The position numbers and the translations under genes were made by a program. 64,000 bases of DNA from Bedellia somnulentella (taxonomy: Eukaryota; Arthropoda; Insecta; Lepidoptera; Bedelliidae), in the NCBI GenBank assembly GCA_963576735.1, contig OY755190.1:2225695-2289694 (forward strand). Reading direction: 5' to 3'. The notes under the pieces were generated by a model that worked only from the letters and a program-made list of their open reading frames with translations, was not told where the DNA came from and did not search any database. The stretch's first letter is position 1; each line of letters begins with the position of its first letter. This document shows positions 35,401 to 50,400 of this stretch, piece after piece.

Positions 35401-38400
35401 ACAACTTTCCAAAAGTGGCTGAGGAATTTCTAATTCCTTAGCTCTGGCTACCCCTTCTAGGGATTTATAGCTATGTTTTATAAATGAGTTACATCTCTTT
35501 GGCATCTCAAAATACATTACCAAGTATAAGGCAAGCTGATAGCAAAGTTCTTATGGGTGACGGCTGCAACCTTCGGCAGGCCTGTAGTCCCGCTCGTCGA
35601 TATCAGGAAGCTGATGGCGTCTTCTGTATCGAAGTCTGTTGGCCTGGGGAGGTGAAAAATAAAAATTTTAAAACATTAAGATTGCCGTGAGCTTACTCAG
35701 AATAACATACATACATACATATACTCACGGCTGTAAATCCCTAAAAGGGGTAGCCAGAGCTAAGGAATTAGAAATTCCTCAGCCACTTTTGGAAAATTTA
35801 GTGGGGATAAGATGGTGAAGTAAAGGTTTTTGATGATGGGTCTCCAACCGCATCGCCCAAATATCCCTTAAAAAGCCCCAAGTCCGTTAGTCGCCTCTTA
35901 CGTACACCCACCGGAAGAAATGGAGTAGTGCTATTCTAAGCCGACACTACTTAGAATAACATTTCCCATATCTTCCTATGGGTGTAAATGCGACTAAGAC
36001 AGTTGGGGCCATTTAGAGTGAAACAGGAAAAACTCAATCATAAATCTCTAGAAGGGATAGCCAGGGCTTCGGAATAAGAATTTCCTCAGCCACTTATGGA
36101 AGTTGAGTGGGGAAAATATTTTAATATTAAGACTGTCGGTGATGGGTCTCCAACCGCATTGTCCGATGACCTTGTTTAGAAGCCCCAAAATCCTTGCGAA
36201 CCTCTTAAGATCACCCACGGGTAGAAATGGGGTAGTGCTAATCTAACCCGACAAAAGATAATAGTGCGTGTTGATGCCCATGTAGATCTGCAAAAAGGCT
36301 AATCAAATGCTAGGACTTATTTTGCGTGCTGGAAGACACTTCAAAGGAAAATCGTCTATGATTTGTTTATATAAATCTTTGGTGAGGTCCCAATTCGGTA
36401 TGCAAAGTTTTACTAAAGTGATGCTGATTACAAAACCATTTCGAGATATTATGGTTATAAACAATATTTTCTTGAAATTATATCCATTGAAGCTAAGATG
36501 ACTGTTATTTTATCAAAAAACTGTAACCGTGTTTGACCTTCAATGTTGTTTCAAAGACATACGGTTTTGCAGTTTATTAATAAAATATCGAAAATCATAG
36601 GTTTGTTTAGAATAATATCATAATAATTTCATTTGACATCACAAATTCGTGATATGTTTTGCAATCAGCAACATTTTAATAAAACATTTCGCTTCATTTG
36701 CATGTCGCTACGTGATTTCATCGATCGATGACGTCATTAAGTACAAAAATTTAACAATCTTTAAAAAATCATAACTTTACAATTACTCATTTTAAATAAG
36801 AAATATTCAAATTAGTCTTTTATTTTCGCGTTTACTATCGAATAAAAATATTTAATAAATACAAAAAAAAAAACTTTGCATACCGAATTGGAATATTCCA
36901 GCGTGATTTGGAATCCTTACTATTCAAAGTACTCCAATAAGTTAGAATCCATACAGAAAAAAGCCCTTAAATACAAATTTTATCATTCCAGAATGTCTTA
37001 CACTAACCTACTTAAAAATTACAACCTACAATCACTGACAGACAGACGACAAGTTATTGACCAAATGACGCTCCATAATATATGTTTTAACCATTACGAT
37101 TGCATTCCCCTGTCCAACGAAATAGGCTACCGCGTCCCGCGTCGGCCCGCCAGCCGGCTGCTGCACTCGGCCGTGTCGCGGTGGAGCTCGTCCGCGCGGT
37201 GGCTGGCGAGCGCGCCCCTCGCGCGTAGGATTTGTGAATCACACAATAAAAACTACAGCTCTATAGACATATTTAACTCGTGTAAACTCCAGCTCAAGCG
37301 AAGCAGACTGATAAATGATACCATTAAATGATCAATTCTAGTATATAACACACACACACATACATACACACAAACACACCCACACACACACGCACAAATA
37401 CACACACACACACGCATACACTTGTACAAACACAATCCCATTTAATAGTATTACATTTGTGGTATTAGTAATAAGCTTTATAATGTTTAAATGCTGATTA
37501 TATATTTTGTACAAAGTGCAGTTTCATATTAGTTTTTAAAATATGTTTTTAATGATAAGATAAATAGAATAATCATTGAAAGGTATACATTCTGTGATGA
37601 ACAGTTCTGGGTACAAACTGATTTCACCATATAATTTAATTAGAAATAATGTATTTAGTCTGTGTCTGTTGTTTGTCCAAAATAAATAAATATCTAAATA
37701 ACTGCCATTTACTTTGGTAACACTTTTTCTTGATTAAACATTCTCTTGATATAATAATATTAATTAGTTTTCTTTATAATGAGAGGTTTTCTTTTTGAGA
37801 AATAAAAAAACAACATAGTTTCCTAGAGCTCTGTAGATGGCGTTGATGTAACTACGTTACTTACCACACAATTTCGCCACACAATAATTTCGCCAATGTC
37901 AACGTTATAAACATGTGTCACTGCACCATAGAGTAACTTTTTGGCGAGTAAAAACAACAAAAATAATGTTAAATATAAGTACCGTCTTTGTTTATTTACT
38001 TTTGAGCTATCTTGGCTTAAACTGATGTTAATTTAGACTTTCAAATCAGAACGTTTTTATGTACGTCCCGTTTTACGATATCATTACATCCAAGTGTGAA
38101 AAACGGTGTTACGTTCCGTTCCTACCAGTAACATAGCTAGTCTGGCGCCATCTATCCTGAGAACAGGGAAGAAGAAAAAAAGAAAAAAAGGAAAACCTCC
38201 CATTGTGCTAAAGCTGCATATAGTCGTATGAAACACAGTGTATCAATCATTGTAGCCTTCGGTTCCAATAAACAGTCACCTTCAACCCGGTCTTAGAATC
38301 CAACTTGGCTATAATGACAATTTTTGTACACTATTATAATAACGTACTATTAGTCTATTATTATTGTAGTATTTATTAAAAAATATAATTTGTTTTTATT

Positions 38401-41400
38401 CATAAGAAAATTGTGCAAATAATGACATACATTTTGATGTTAAGAACAATACAAAATTATCAAATTACCCAATTATACCTATTACTATTAAATAATGAGA
38501 ACAAATTACCCGATGTAATTTGAGTAAATAATACATAATGAGCTAAACAAAATTGTTTTGGATAATATCTAATTGGATATTTGCGTTTTTTTGAGAAAGA
38601 GTATTGAGATTGTATATATACATGTTAGTACTCACGGCTATAAATCCCAGAAAGGGGTAACCAGAGCTTCGGTATTAAAATTACTTTGGAAATTTGTAAG
38701 TTATGTGGGGAAAAGATTCTAAATAAAAAAAGTCTTGATCATACAAAACGCGAAAGATTGTCTCTGCTTACCTGGCAATGGGAACTAATAGCTTTAGTAT
38801 ATCTTTAGATTATCTCATCCAATCTCACTGGAGTAATGTTAGATTATCTGATAAAGTAATAAGTTGACATTGAAAAAAAGATTGAAAAAGTAATGTTAAT
38901 ACAGTTTGGGCACACAGAGAAGTACGTAAGACTACCAAGTGGCAGAATATAAAGGCAATTTTGATAGTAGATATGGGGTAGTATTATTCTAAGCCGACAC
39001 TACATGGCAATTCACCCATTTCTAACCGTGGGTGATCGTAAGAGGCGACTAAGGGTATAGGGGGCTTTTTAAGTGATTTTTGGGCGATGTGGTTGGAGAC
39101 CCGTCACAAAAAACATTTATTATAACCATCTTTTCCCAATCAACTTCCAAAAGTGGCTGAGGAATTTTTCATTCCAAAGCTCTGGCTACCCCGTTAAGGG
39201 ATTTATAGCCGTGAGTATATGTATGTATGTAATTTTGATAGTGATTTCAATAGAGAACGACCGCAGAGAACATATTTAGAACATATTTATATCAATTAAG
39301 GATGTACTACAAAAGGTAGGTCTCCAAAATGTGGGCAAATAAAAGAATGTTTAAAAAGGGCAAGTATGTAAAGCATCAAGTATGTAAACGAAGCTGAAGA
39401 CATTAGCCACGACTGTTTAAATTGGAAATTGGCAAAGACCTACCATAATTTAAACTATTGCAATGATTATATGAATGTATGTCGTAACAAACATAGATTA
39501 CCGCTTAAAAATACATTATGCTATAGTTATGTTTAGATAATTGTAGCGTATACTGTCCACATGGCAACAGTAATAGATATTATCGGCTATCGCCAAGATT
39601 GCTTTTAAGTCCAATTATAAATACACAAATTATGAAGAAGCGTGTAAGGAGTTTGACCTCCAGCCTCTGAAAGAGCGAAGAAACTTATTAGATATGCTAT
39701 TTCTTCATGACATAGTTAATTCCACAATTGATTGTCCTTATCTGCTATCTTTGATTAATTTCCATATACCAAAAAGAATAACTCGCTCAAACAAACACAA
39801 GTTATTCCATATACCTAAATGCAACACTAATTATTATCAAAATGATTTCTTTGTGCGAGCCCTGAAATTTTATAACGATCTGGAAAGTGATAATATCGAC
39901 ATATTCTATCAATCCAAACCAGTTTTCAAAAGCTGTATGATCAAGATTATGCAACAAGAATTAATGAATCAAGAATAAATAAAATATCTATTTATTTATC
40001 TATTTATTTTAAATACATCTATCTATTTATACCTTTGTAAATATCATATGTAACTGTTCTTTTTTAACTTATTTTTTTTTACATAGTATCTATTATTATT
40101 ATTATATTTTTTTTTTATATTTACCTCATATACATTTATTTTTATTTATATTTGTATGTCTATATGTAATATATTATATATTTGTTTATTAATTGTCGTA
40201 TAAGTGTTAAGTAAGGGTATTATTATTCTTTTGTCTTTTCATTAAGCAAACTTTATTTCTTTTTATTTAAATTTTAAGTTATACAGTAAGAATGTTACTA
40301 ATTCTGTTTTATATTTTAATGCTTAAGTGGTATCCTGTCATTGGCTAAGAAATTTTGTAGTTCTTTATAAAACATTGTTTTTTAAGTATTCTAAATGTGC
40401 TGTTGGATATCAATAAAGATAAAAATAAAAAATAATAAAATAAAAATCTTTTATTAATAAAAAATATTTGTTATCATTTTGGTATAAATTGTACACTATC
40501 CAAGTTATTTGGCACATCATATGGCCTTTATTTTGCAATGCTTTTTCCACTCAACTTCCAAAAGTGGCTGAAGCGAAATGGCGACCCCCTTTTAGGATTT
40601 ATAGCCGTGAGTGTATGTACCTATGTGTGCAGTATATGGCAAAAAACTATATGACATTAACTACTCAGTATCATATATACGTTTTTCTATGATGACTTAT
40701 CTTATTATAGCGTTACCGTTTCTGCTGTAAATGATATCTAGGTTGGATATCTATACATGTACATACACCTTTGCGAAGGCAGTATCCAACGTGGACTATA
40801 GCTCGAGCCCATGAGGCAGACAATAAATGAGCAGTTATACTGATAAATATTTTTCTTACTTGAAATCCTCAATCCCAACTGGGCTTCCCTCCCTCATGAA
40901 CTGATCGAAGCTGCAAAGGTAGTCTCCTCCATCGAAGCTGATGATGCGAGCGTCAAGGCCTATCTCATTTAAGGCCAATTGCACATCCGAGGCCTTATCA
41001 CCCTGGCAAAATATCATTTTGGGCCTGCTCACTTCGAATGTTGATTGGAGTTCAACTGTTTAAGGATAAAATTTATTAGTATTAGTACAACACTGAGATG
41101 ACATGATAGTCCAATGAGTAGAACTCCCACCCGTAAACTCCAGGCGTGAGTTCAAATCTCGGGTCGGGCCTACACCAATTTGTCTTTTCTGAAGTCATAT
41201 GTGTGGTTAATTTATCATGCATAAGTATTGGTACCTCTGCCAACCCCTTCGGGGATAAACGGCGTGAACGTTTATGTTAATACTGAGATCTTATTTAAAG
41301 ATAAGTTTAATGAAATGTAGTGTCGGCTTAGAATAGTACTAGCCCATTTTTGCTTTCTACCACTTATATTTTAAAAGTGGCTGAATTATATCTTATTCTG

Positions 41401-44400
41401 AAGTTCTGGCCAGACTTTTTTCGAAATTTATATCCGTGAGTATTTTATGTAAACGCTAATGTAAACATGATAAATAACCGTGATAGCCCAGTGGGTAGAA
41501 TAACCGTGATAGCCCAGTGGGTAGAACACTCGGTTATCGTGCAAGCGACTAGTGTTCAAATCCTGGGTCGGGCCTACACCAATTTGTCTTTTCTAAAGAC
41601 ATATGTGTGGTTAATTTATCATGGTTGTTAACGGTGAGGGAAAACATCGTGAGGAAACCCCATGCTGAGTTGTACTTAGTCATGTGACAGTGTATTCGTA
41701 CAAAACGGCGATAGGCCTGCCCCCTATCACGTGAGTACACTGTCCATGCAAAACGTGGGTACTCTAAACACCAGGTGACAAAGTCACGTGATGTTCAGAA
41801 GTATTAGTACCTCTGCCAACCCCTTCGGGGATATTCGGCGTGAACGTTTATGTTATGTTATGTTATTATGTTATGTAATTTACTAGACAGTTTTTATTCA
41901 TTATGTTGACACGTGTGCACCTATACAGCAGATTAGCTCATTCATTTTTAGTTTGCAAAATTTTTATCATTGGTTACCAATTTTCCAATAATCTTTATCG
42001 AGCTAGCTTTAAGGTTAATTGTCCTTTGGCAATAAATGATAAAATTTATCAAAAATGCACTTGGGACCTGGATAAATCAGTGACAAAGATAGAACGAATT
42101 GATAAGTACGACGTAATACGGTATCTTAATCCGATAATTTCGAAGTATATAAATTAGGGACAAATGCAATGTAATTGTTCAGTTACATTCCATTGGTGTT
42201 AGTTCTGTTCCAAGTTCAATAAAACTCAATACAAAATGTCTTTCTTCGGCAAGAAATTCCAGAAATCTCATTCGGAGAAGATGGATGAACTTCTGGATGC
42301 TGTCAGTAAGTGTTTTATATTCAACTAATACAATAAATGTATCTCATCGGAATGCTTGGAGTAACCCAAAGGGAAGGGCTATGTAAGGAGTTTCACAAGG
42401 CGATTGAATACGTAACAAGGATAAATAAAGGAAAGAAAAATTTAGACACCACCCGCGGGAATCTTTTATTTTTTTTTTCTTTCCTTTATTTATAAGTCAT
42501 AATCCCCACATGAGGTTTTCATGAACAAAAACATTCAAATTACGTAACAAGGAGATTATTAAATAACAGGCGGGCGTCACTGATCGAGATCGAAGAGTTG
42601 GAAAGTTTAAGTTGCAATGGGCAGGGCACATACTACGGAAGAGGACAAGGCCGATCTATATGGATATTTTTGGGGGAGTCCTATATCGAGCAGTGGACAT
42701 CTATTGGATCATGTTCATCAGCCTAGGAGCTTGATATTTTTAAGCAAATGTAATTAGCAATGCAGCTATCTGTCAAAGCAAATTTTGACGTGAAAACTCA
42801 TTGACAGCCAGTTGCATGCAGGACGAAAGGGCACATTAGGATGCGGTTCATTGGAACTATGCTACAATACAAAATTTAATAGAATGTATGAATTGCTTAT
42901 CAAGATCGCGCTATATGTTTCTAAGTAGTTATCATAATAGTAGGATGGTTTAAATTTAGTAATATTCATATATATAATCACTAAAGCTGTGTAGTGTCGG
43001 CTTAGAATAGCACTACCCCATTTCTTCCGGAGGGTGTACGTAAGAGGCGGCTAACGGTATTGGGGCTTTAAAGGGATTTTGGGCGATGCGGTTTGAGACC
43101 CATCACCAAGAACCTTAATTTCAACATCTATTCCCCATGCAACTTCCAAAAGTGGTTGAGGAATTTCTAATTCCTTAGCTCTGGCTACCCCTTTCTAGGG
43201 ATTTATAGCCGTGAGTATGTGTATGTATATATATCCACGGCTACAGATTGCAAAACGGAGTAGCCAAAACTTCACAATTAGATATTCTTAAGCCAATTTC
43301 GGAAATTGAGTAGGGTTTTTTTTTAATTAACGTCCTTGTAGACCTTAAGCCGCATCGCCCAACAATCGCTTAAAAATCTCAATACCTTAAGTGCCACTTT
43401 CGGCACAGCAGTGAAGAAATGGGTATGTGCTATTTTAATCCGACCAAATTAAAATTAACTTTTTCTCTGTATTGTGCATAATATTGATACTTAAGTGACA
43501 ATATTTCAATTAATATAAAATGAAGTATAGTATGCAGTTTTTAATCAATATTTTCTTACAAAGTTTCAATATTAATCTTAAACACAAACTCAATATTTTT
43601 ATTCAAAATTAAATCTTGACAGATACTTTTTGAAAGTAGAAATTTCAAACTTCTGTCTCTATCGTTGCTTCAGGTGACGTTTTTTCGTAAAATTATCGCA
43701 CCACAGATCTGTATTTGAATAGATAACGCAAGTGTCATTCCTTGTATAGAAACCAAGCGTGCCATTATTTTTCCACCTACTGTGACGTCACATGAGCAAT
43801 TTAGTGATGGGAACTCCCCGTCAGCGCGTAAGCGATTCAATCGATTATATTCGAGTGCATCGACAGACGAATGATAAATTGACAGAAGAATGATAAATCT
43901 AGAATTATACCTGTTTTTTAAGAACGCTATTTTCTCATCGTCTCATTTTTATTCTGAGCAACTCTTCCTACATTATTTGCCTCCACCACTACATCTTCTC
44001 GGAGAACAACGATCTAAATCAGTGAGTTAATAAGTTAGTCAGTCAGTGAGTTGTTCAGTAGCCTTTATTATTATAATAACTTGTCCTTATTGATAACCTG
44101 CCTAATTAACTAGTTTTAATAATTTGTTCTCGGAAAGTTATGAAATGATTTAAAAAAACCCCGAGAAGAAATTTTATCTACAAAAAGGAAAGCCAGTAGA
44201 AGGCGCTATGACAAAATATAATACAACCCAGAACTAATTCGAATTTGAAAAAAAAACAAATAAAATAACTTGTAGAGAAGGAAAAATAATTAAGTATTTT
44301 TTTTTCATAATTTAAATCTTTTTGTTCATGAAAACCTCATGTGGGGATTATTACTAATAAATAAAGAATAAATTCATTCTTTGTTCTTCTTCTTAATTTT

Positions 44401-47400
44401 TTTTTTCGTTATCTGTTTTTCTCCAGGCTGTATCTCATAAACAGTGATAATTAGAAAGCTGAAATTTTCACAAATGACGTATTTCTGTTGCCGCTATAAC
44501 AACAAATACAAGTAAAAAAAACGTGTTTTTTTTCCGAAATTGTTTGCTCAATATTAAAACGTTAATGTAGATACTTAAAATTTTCAGAGTATATTTACTT
44601 GTATATCACCTTTCAAAATAAATAATTTAATAACAGTAAAGTAAATATCAAAGGGGCTCCCATACAAAAACGTTATTTTCTATTATATATGATAGTACGG
44701 AACTCTTCGTTTGTTCAATATTGGAAATAAAAAAAAACAAAGTAGTGTAACAAACTCTTCAACATTTGCTGAATATGTAGAATTATCAGAAGCAGTAACA
44801 GAATTAAATTTTCTCATTTGTGTAATGAATGATGTCTTTACTAAGGTTTATAAACCAAGTAAAATCTATGAAGATAATTTAGCAGCTGTAGCTATTTCTA
44901 AGTATGAAAACTTTACAAAGAATTCTAAGCACATTGAAGTTCACTATCATTTTGTAAATTAAAATGTTTAGCAGGGAAGTATACAAAATAGTGTCAGAAA
45001 ATAAAATTGCAGATATGTTTACAAAACCTGTGGGAAATTTTAAATTCACTAACTTAAAAATGCTAAATTTAAAGGAGTATAGTTCTCTAATTGATTATAA
45101 TTACTGTAGTACTTAAGAAGCTTTGAACTTATGTAAGGAGGCGTGTTCGTGTATATATGTACATTTATATTGGCAACACTGAGTGAAGGAATAAAGACTG
45201 ACACATACCACACGTTAAGAAATGTAGCTTAGAGAAAAACTTGTAACTAAAATTAAACTGTTCTTTTATTAAATAAAAACAAAGTTAAAACAAGAGTATT
45301 CCAATTAATTATTTAACAGAAACATTGTAGTAATAAAAATATTTTAGATACATGGAACATCCATCGCGAATATTATCATTTCTCTGTTCCCAAAATCGAT
45401 TAGAATTAGAATCGAATACAACTATCTGTGTAGGTACAACACATTTTGCTTAAAATGACAGAAATATGACAATAGCTACCGTACCATGTAGCTGATTGAC
45501 AGGTGAAAATATCGTTCATTTTGATGTTCATTGCGTGTTTTAATAGACAAGCCATACTAGATAGCTTTGTAACTAAAAGCGGCAATGTATTATAAATTAT
45601 GCGATACACACTCGTTGAAAAGTTTTTCAGTGTAAAACCACAACGAACACGAAATAATTGATTTTGCAATAAAAACCACATAATCCAATAATGAAGTGAC
45701 CAACCGATGAAAGGAAATCTTTCTATTAATTAGTCCCGCTTTATTTAGATAGTTTTTGCAACTTAATACGGCACAATTAGGCATTTTTTATATTTAGCTT
45801 GACATCTGTCACCGAGAACGTTCGAGCACGGACTCAATCAAATGGCGATAAACTAAGATAATTTTACTCAGTTTTTACACGCGAAGTACATGCACTTGCG
45901 GCATCTATTCAAATACATGTCTGTGACGATAACCGACTTTGTATATAACTTATTGGTTCTAATCGCTATTCTAGAACACATTCTAATCTCTTTATAGCAA
46001 AGTTTAGTGCTGTTTTTAATTAAATACCGTTTCTTTTGCCGTGTAGTGTCCGCTTAGAATAACACTACCCCATTTCTACCCGTGGGTGATCGTAAGAGGC
46101 GACTAAGGGTATAGGGGGCTCTTTAAGTGATTTTTGGGCGATGTGGTTGGAGACCCGTCAACAAAAACATTTATTATAACCATCTTTTCCCAATCAACTT
46201 CCAAAAGTGGCTGAGGAATTTTTCATTCCAAAGCTCTGGCTACCCCGTTAAGGGATTTATAGACGTGAGTATATGTATGTTTCTTTTGAAGTGATTAGAG
46301 TGGTAGGTAATTGGACAGCTCATCACCAACTCAACATAAATCCTATATCTTTCATCATATTTTTTATATTATTACTGCAAAGTGGTTGACTGAATGTTAA
46401 TTCTGAAGGTTTGGCTCTCTTCTGTATATACGTTGATATATAATGTTGAGCCCGTTCAGCATCGTAGCGTAGTTTGAATCTTTTTGTTCATGAAAACCTT
46501 ATGTGGGGATTATTAGTAATAAATAAAGAATAAATAAAGGAAAGAAAAATTTCGACACAGTCGGGAATTGTACCCACGACCTCGGATATACGCCCCCGTC
46601 GCTCTGCAAATTGAGCTACCGTGTCAATGAACAAAAACATTCAAATTATGTGATAGTTAGGCGTTCTCAACATTTGCATTCTATCTGAAAAGGTAGACAA
46701 GTGACCTTCCGAATTTGTGAAAAATTCGGAGGTAGGGAACGCAAACTCTACTTAAAAGTGTAAAAAGAAACAAAGGATAGAAGGATTTCGCGCTAGCAGC
46801 CATTGACACGGTAGCTCAATTGGCAGAGCGACGGGGGCGTATACCCGAGGTCGAAAGTTCAATTCCCGCCTGTGTCGAAATTTTTCTTTCCTTTATTTAT
46901 TCTTTATCGTAGCGTAGGTTTAGTAATAGCCTCAGCCATTTCTTCTCGCCGGTGTCGCACGACTAAGGATAAGGAGCTTTTTAGTCAACAAACTGTCGCT
47001 CTAGTTATCGATTTTGGTATTTATCGCCATAAGAGTTTTTAGGTAGGTTTATAAGTATCTATAAGCACAAATTACAATTTAAAATACTTTTCTTGGTTTT
47101 GAAGCATTTTGGGTATTTTGATTACTTAATGCTTATGAAATATTTGGATAGAAATAAACTCGAAGCCTTTTGCTACCAAAAAATACTGTTATAATAATTT
47201 GAAATGATTTGACATTTTCAGAGGCCGGCGAAGAAGTCCGCAAACTTTTAAGTGGAAAGGACGTCGTCGTGTTCTGGACAAAGAACGCTGATGGAACCAT
47301 CACCTCTTCAGTAGAATCCAACGGCAAAGTGGTCATGTCTTACAGCTTCGAACTCGGCAAAGAATTTGAGCTGCCCATCTTAGGAGGAACCGTCAAAGTA

Positions 47401-50400
47401 AAGAACGTCTTTACCTTAGAAGGAAACACCTTAAAAGCTGATGTGACCTATGTCAACGGAAAAAAAGTGTACATGAACCGAATCTTCGAAGATGACAAGA
47501 TGAAAATGGTAAGTTTTCCAAAAAGATTAGATAATTTTATTACTTATACGTTGCTAGAGTGTAAGTTGTGTGGTGTCGGTTAGAATAACACTAACTCTCG
47601 TGTGTGTTGTAAGAGGTAACTTAGGGCTTCTTAAGGGATTGTTGGACGATGTGGCTGGAGACCATCATGCTTTTCATTTGACAATATTTTGCTTACTTCA
47701 ATTTCTAAAAGTGCTTCTAGAATTAATTTTAAGCTTTGGCACCCCTTTTTTGTGTAATGTTTAACTATGAGTACCTGTTTGTATGAATACATGTAGTTTA
47801 CATAGATACATACATACATATACTCACGGCTATAAATCCCTTAACGAGGTAGCCAGAGCTTCGGAATGAGAAATTCCTCAGCCACTTTTGGAAAGTTAAG
47901 TGGGGAAAAGATGGTAAAATAAAGGTTGTTGGTGATGGGTCTCCAACCACATCGCCCAAAAATGAACCCACGGGTAGAAATGGGGTAGTGTTATTCTAAG
48001 CCGACACTACACGGCAAAGCTATTAACATGTAGTTTAATAGGTTAATTATATTTATTTCCGGTCGTAAGAGACGACCTACGGTTTTGGGTTTCTTAAGCA
48101 ATCACCATACAATCCTTTATTTTTTAAACTTAGGAAAAGTTGTCATTAAATTTCTAAAAGTTGTCATGTAATTTATAATTCCGATGGTCTTGGCTATCCT
48201 TTTTTGGGATATACAGCCGAGCCTATATGTATAAATCTATTCCACTGTCAAGAAATAGCTCTCTTTCCGTGTTTATAATTTTAACTTATGTCATTCAATA
48301 CTCATATTCAATTATCGGTGAAAAAAGCTGTAGCTCAGTTGGCAGAGCGTCCGGGGCGTTTACCCGAGGTCGCGGGTTCGATCCCCGCCTGTGTCGAAAT
48401 TTTTCTTTCCTTTATTTATTAGAAAAAAAGCTGGTTTTACAAACTGAATTAGTTCCCTAAATTGACCTCTAGTAATATTGGTAGGTTAAACAGATTAAAG
48501 TCCAAAGGTTTTTTATATTATTTAAAGATTACGAAACAATAATAGTAAGGCAAGACACAACATATATGTTATCAGACTTTCTTATTTATATAATATGATC
48601 TTTTATATATGATCAACAACTATATTATCACATTTTGATAATGGTTGCCACGAGTAATTTTATTTTATCAATTAGCAATCATTTGTAAAAGCAGCGATTA
48701 ATGAGCAATTGAATTGAAACTTGAAAAATTAATAAAACATGCAGCGGGTAAAATTTGTACCAATTATTTTATTACTAACTGACCCGAAAGACTTCGTGCT
48801 GTAAATTTGCTTATGCCAAACTTTAGGCGTTTTTTTCGGTACTCTGAGTTCAATCAGGCGTGAATATTTTTTTTTTGGTTTATTTTTCCCGGGATAAAAA
48901 GTATCCTATGTTATAATTTGGGTCATTATCTATCATTCTGATAAATTTTATTCATATACATTTTGTAATTGAGAAGCCTTTTTTCCTCAAACACACAAAC
49001 ATCCAAACATCTAAACTTTCACATTTATAATATTAATAGGATAGGATAATTACTTCTATTCTAGCTCTATACGTGACCTAAAGTTCACGATATTCGGTTA
49101 GTTCAGTTTACAGTAGTGTTTCTGTTATCAAATGATAAAGACCGAGAAATCACTAATAAAGGCAGACGAGTAAAATTATACGAATAGAAAACTCTTTATT
49201 GTACATCACAGATAGAAACATTTGATACATATTATTTATTAAATAGAAGTACAATTGGCGGTCTTATTGCTTAAAGCAATCTCTTCCAGACAACCTTTGC
49301 ATGGTGAGATCAGTACGTTAATAAAAACAGTAGGTAGATGTACAAGACATCAAATGAAGATAGTAAAGAGAATATAGCTGCATGTGCAAACAAACTTACA
49401 AACCTACTTTCTAAAGTATTAATTAGATAGAAAAGATATTATCATCTGATTGTCATGAATGAAAGATAATGCAATTTTATCTAGAAATATATAATCTATC
49501 TATTTTACTGGGTCTTAAGTTTTGCAACTATCAATAAAGTTTATTTTTGATAATTGTATCGCGGCAAATACAAATCTTTGTTGGAAATATCTCTCAACTC
49601 AACATAAACGTTTACGCCGAATATCTCTAAAGGGGTTGGCAGAGATACTAACACTTCAGAACACCACGTGACATTGTCATCTGGTGTTCAGAGTACCCAC
49701 GTTTTATTTAGACAGTGTACTCAGGTGATAGGGCGCAGGCTGTTTTGTACGAATACACTGTCACATGACTAAGTACAACTCAGCCATATGGGTTTCCTCA
49801 CGATGTTTTCCCTCACACCGTTAACAAAAATTATAAATTAACCACACATATGTCTTAAGAAAAGACAAATTGGTGAAAGCCCGACTCGGGATTAGAACAC
49901 ACGGCTGCCTGCTCTGCATGACGGGTGGAAGTTCTGATCCATTAAACTATCATAGTTGTTTAGAAAAAATCTTAGTAACTAAATTAAAATAATTGCTACT
50001 AATTCGATCTTACCATCCAAAGTTAATCTGGAAGAGATAGCTTTCAGTAATAGGAACAATAGGCTATTTGACTGTAATAAAAATATTCATTTCTTTTATT
50101 TCACTAGTCTTAATATTTCTATTTTGGAGCAACATTATTAATGCGAGATAAAAATATTACATTATTTCACTAAAATCTGTCTTCTAAAATAAGTATTTTC
50201 GATGCAACTGTCACGTGACTAAAAACGAGCGTGATTGGCTATTTCTATAATGACGTAGATCGTGCACAAACAGACTGTGTATCGCTTCGCTCATTGGTGT
50301 TTAATGCGGAATTGACGTCATTACTTAAAGTCGCGTTTTCGCGGCACATTGGAATATTGCATTAACTTTTTCGATTTTTTAATAAAATTGCTAAAATGAA

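Noticed and set aside
37130..37225. A separate GC-rich gene exon
   Set aside because: It continues the LINE frame on both sides, so it is part of that LINE copy.
37253..37441. A small Cys/Val-rich protein on the minus strand
   Set aside because: It is a translation of the (CA)n microsatellite.
38040..38330. A solo LTR
   Set aside because: The composition and AATAAA are suggestive, but TG...CA ends and a target repeat could not be fixed; kept only as a weak feature.
48329..48395. A second tRNA gene
   Set aside because: The 5' acceptor strand is host sequence and does not pair with the 3' strand; it is a 5'-truncated SINE copy.
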